DNA of 64,000 bases from Parachryseolinea silvisoli. Lineage in GTDB: Bacteria; Bacteroidota; Bacteroidia; Cytophagales; Cyclobacteriaceae. The notes under the pieces are model-generated. The model did not search any database. It had not been told where the DNA came from and saw nothing but the letters and a program-made list of their open reading frames with translations. Shown here piece after piece: positions 63,715 to 64,000 of this stretch; positions within the stretch are counted from its first letter, which is position 1, and each line of letters begins with the position of its first letter. The DNA is taken from NCBI RefSeq assembly GCF_021190955.1, contig NZ_JAIOAO010000001.1:2232001-2296000 (forward strand), in the 5' to 3' direction. A program made the translations under genes and the position numbers.

Positions 63715-64000
63715 TTAACAGCAGTTGCTACGATCTTCACAAACTATAGCATTACCGTAAGCATCTGTTTGCACGATAAGTACCTCGTCCATCTTTTCCT
63801 TCAGCATCTGTCGCGCGCGTTGCACGCGCGACTTGGCGCCCGAATAAGAGATCCCTAAACGTTCAGCCAATTCTGTCTGCGAAAGATTCTCAATCTCGGT
63901 AAGCTGCAAGGCTTCGCGGTACATATCAGGCAGCGTCGGTAGCAGCCGATGAAGGTACCCCGATACACAAGCATTGAAATTGGGCGCGTCGTTTTCCCAA
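63715..64000 (-). CDS. ECF sigma factor, SigZ type, partial (5' end beyond window)
   Basis: The open frame continues to the window edge (ENDAPNFNACVSGYLHRLLP, then LPDMYREALQLTEIENLSQTELAERLGISYSGAKSRVQRARQML) and ends EVLIVQTDAYGNAIVCEDRSNCC, the SigZ-type tail with Cys. An internal ATG at 63924 is not the real start. Only region 4 and the tail are seen. Paralogue of the sigma factor at 62067-62618. Confidence 0.9.
   Translation of the reverse strand, partial: WENDAPNFNACVSGYLHRLLPTLPDMYREALQLTEIENLSQTELAERLGISYSGAKSRVQRARQMLKEKMDEVLIVQTDAYGNAIVCEDRSNCC

Noticed and set aside
1-64000. CRISPR arrays and eCIS/T6SS structural genes
   Set aside because: No regularly spaced repeats and no sheath, tube or baseplate-like proteins found among the open frames.

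Overview
The window looks like a chromosomal segment of a Bacteroidota bacterium, most likely in the Cytophagia/Chitinophagia range (lineage inferred, not proven). The signs are a TonB-dependent receptor with a carboxypeptidase-like regulatory N-domain, Bacteroidota-style promoters (TTTG / TAnnTTTG), NTF2-like and ThuA proteins, a GH29 fucosidase, and few Shine-Dalgarno sequences. Housekeeping parts (about 5.5-14.6 kb and 48-64 kb) are ordinary. The segment from about 14.6 to 48 kb is a patchwork of accessory genes, integrase scars, repeats and broken genes.

Layout. 0-5.3 kb: an envelope gene pair, then a signalling cluster (lone Hpt protein, NarL-type regulator, PAS kinase, and a kinase cut off after its His domain). 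5.5-14.6 kb: tRNA-Asn, an esterase, a membrane protein with a winged-helix regulator, a B12-type radical SAM protein, CreD, PruA, an ArsR-type regulator with a HAD phosphatase, and tRNA-Pro with an unusual AGG anticodon. 14.6-18.8 kb: an AT-rich island with two HEPN proteins, a frameshifted small gene and an integrase stub. 19-24 kb: AraC regulator, two SnoaL-like proteins, a styrene-monooxygenase-like flavoprotein and a fucosidase. 24.3-31 kb: a second integrase scar, a large effector-like protein, a hybrid junction of gene fragments (including an egtD start), a quinone oxidoreductase and two frameshifted genes. 31-46.9 kb: metabolic, transport and regulatory genes, a Crp/Fnr gene beside a decayed copy of its own 3' part, and a TonB receptor followed by an SDR-MFS-AraC set. 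47-54 kb: a second effector-like protein, then a sigma factor and a TPR membrane protein converging on a PKD-CHAT operon. 54-61 kb: lipoprotein, OmpR-type two-component system, spondin-domain lipoprotein, and a flavoprotein with a small CC-rich protein. 61-64 kb: two tandem SigZ-PAP2 phosphatase pairs.

Four things deserve most attention. (1) Two proteins 22 kb apart share an N-terminal leader (QENKS ... VAQRKLQ..AN) that I associate with extracellular contractile injection system (eCIS) cargo; each has Cys and His residues in the order of a papain-like protease, and no injection machine is in the window. (2) Two HEPN proteins with R-x4-H motifs sit between a tRNA gene and an integrase stub, the arrangement of a defence island. 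(3) Three SigZ/PAP2 gene starts carry the same element, TGC[A/G]TC-N16-CGTC, on the minus strand, which fits an ECF sigma promoter. (4) A roughly 55-bp repeat occurs three times, twice upstream of an integrase scar.

Three apparent frameshifts (near 16.1, 27.16 and 30.67 kb) are each repaired by removing one base, two of them from long A/T runs. Assembly error must be excluded before these genes are called dead.
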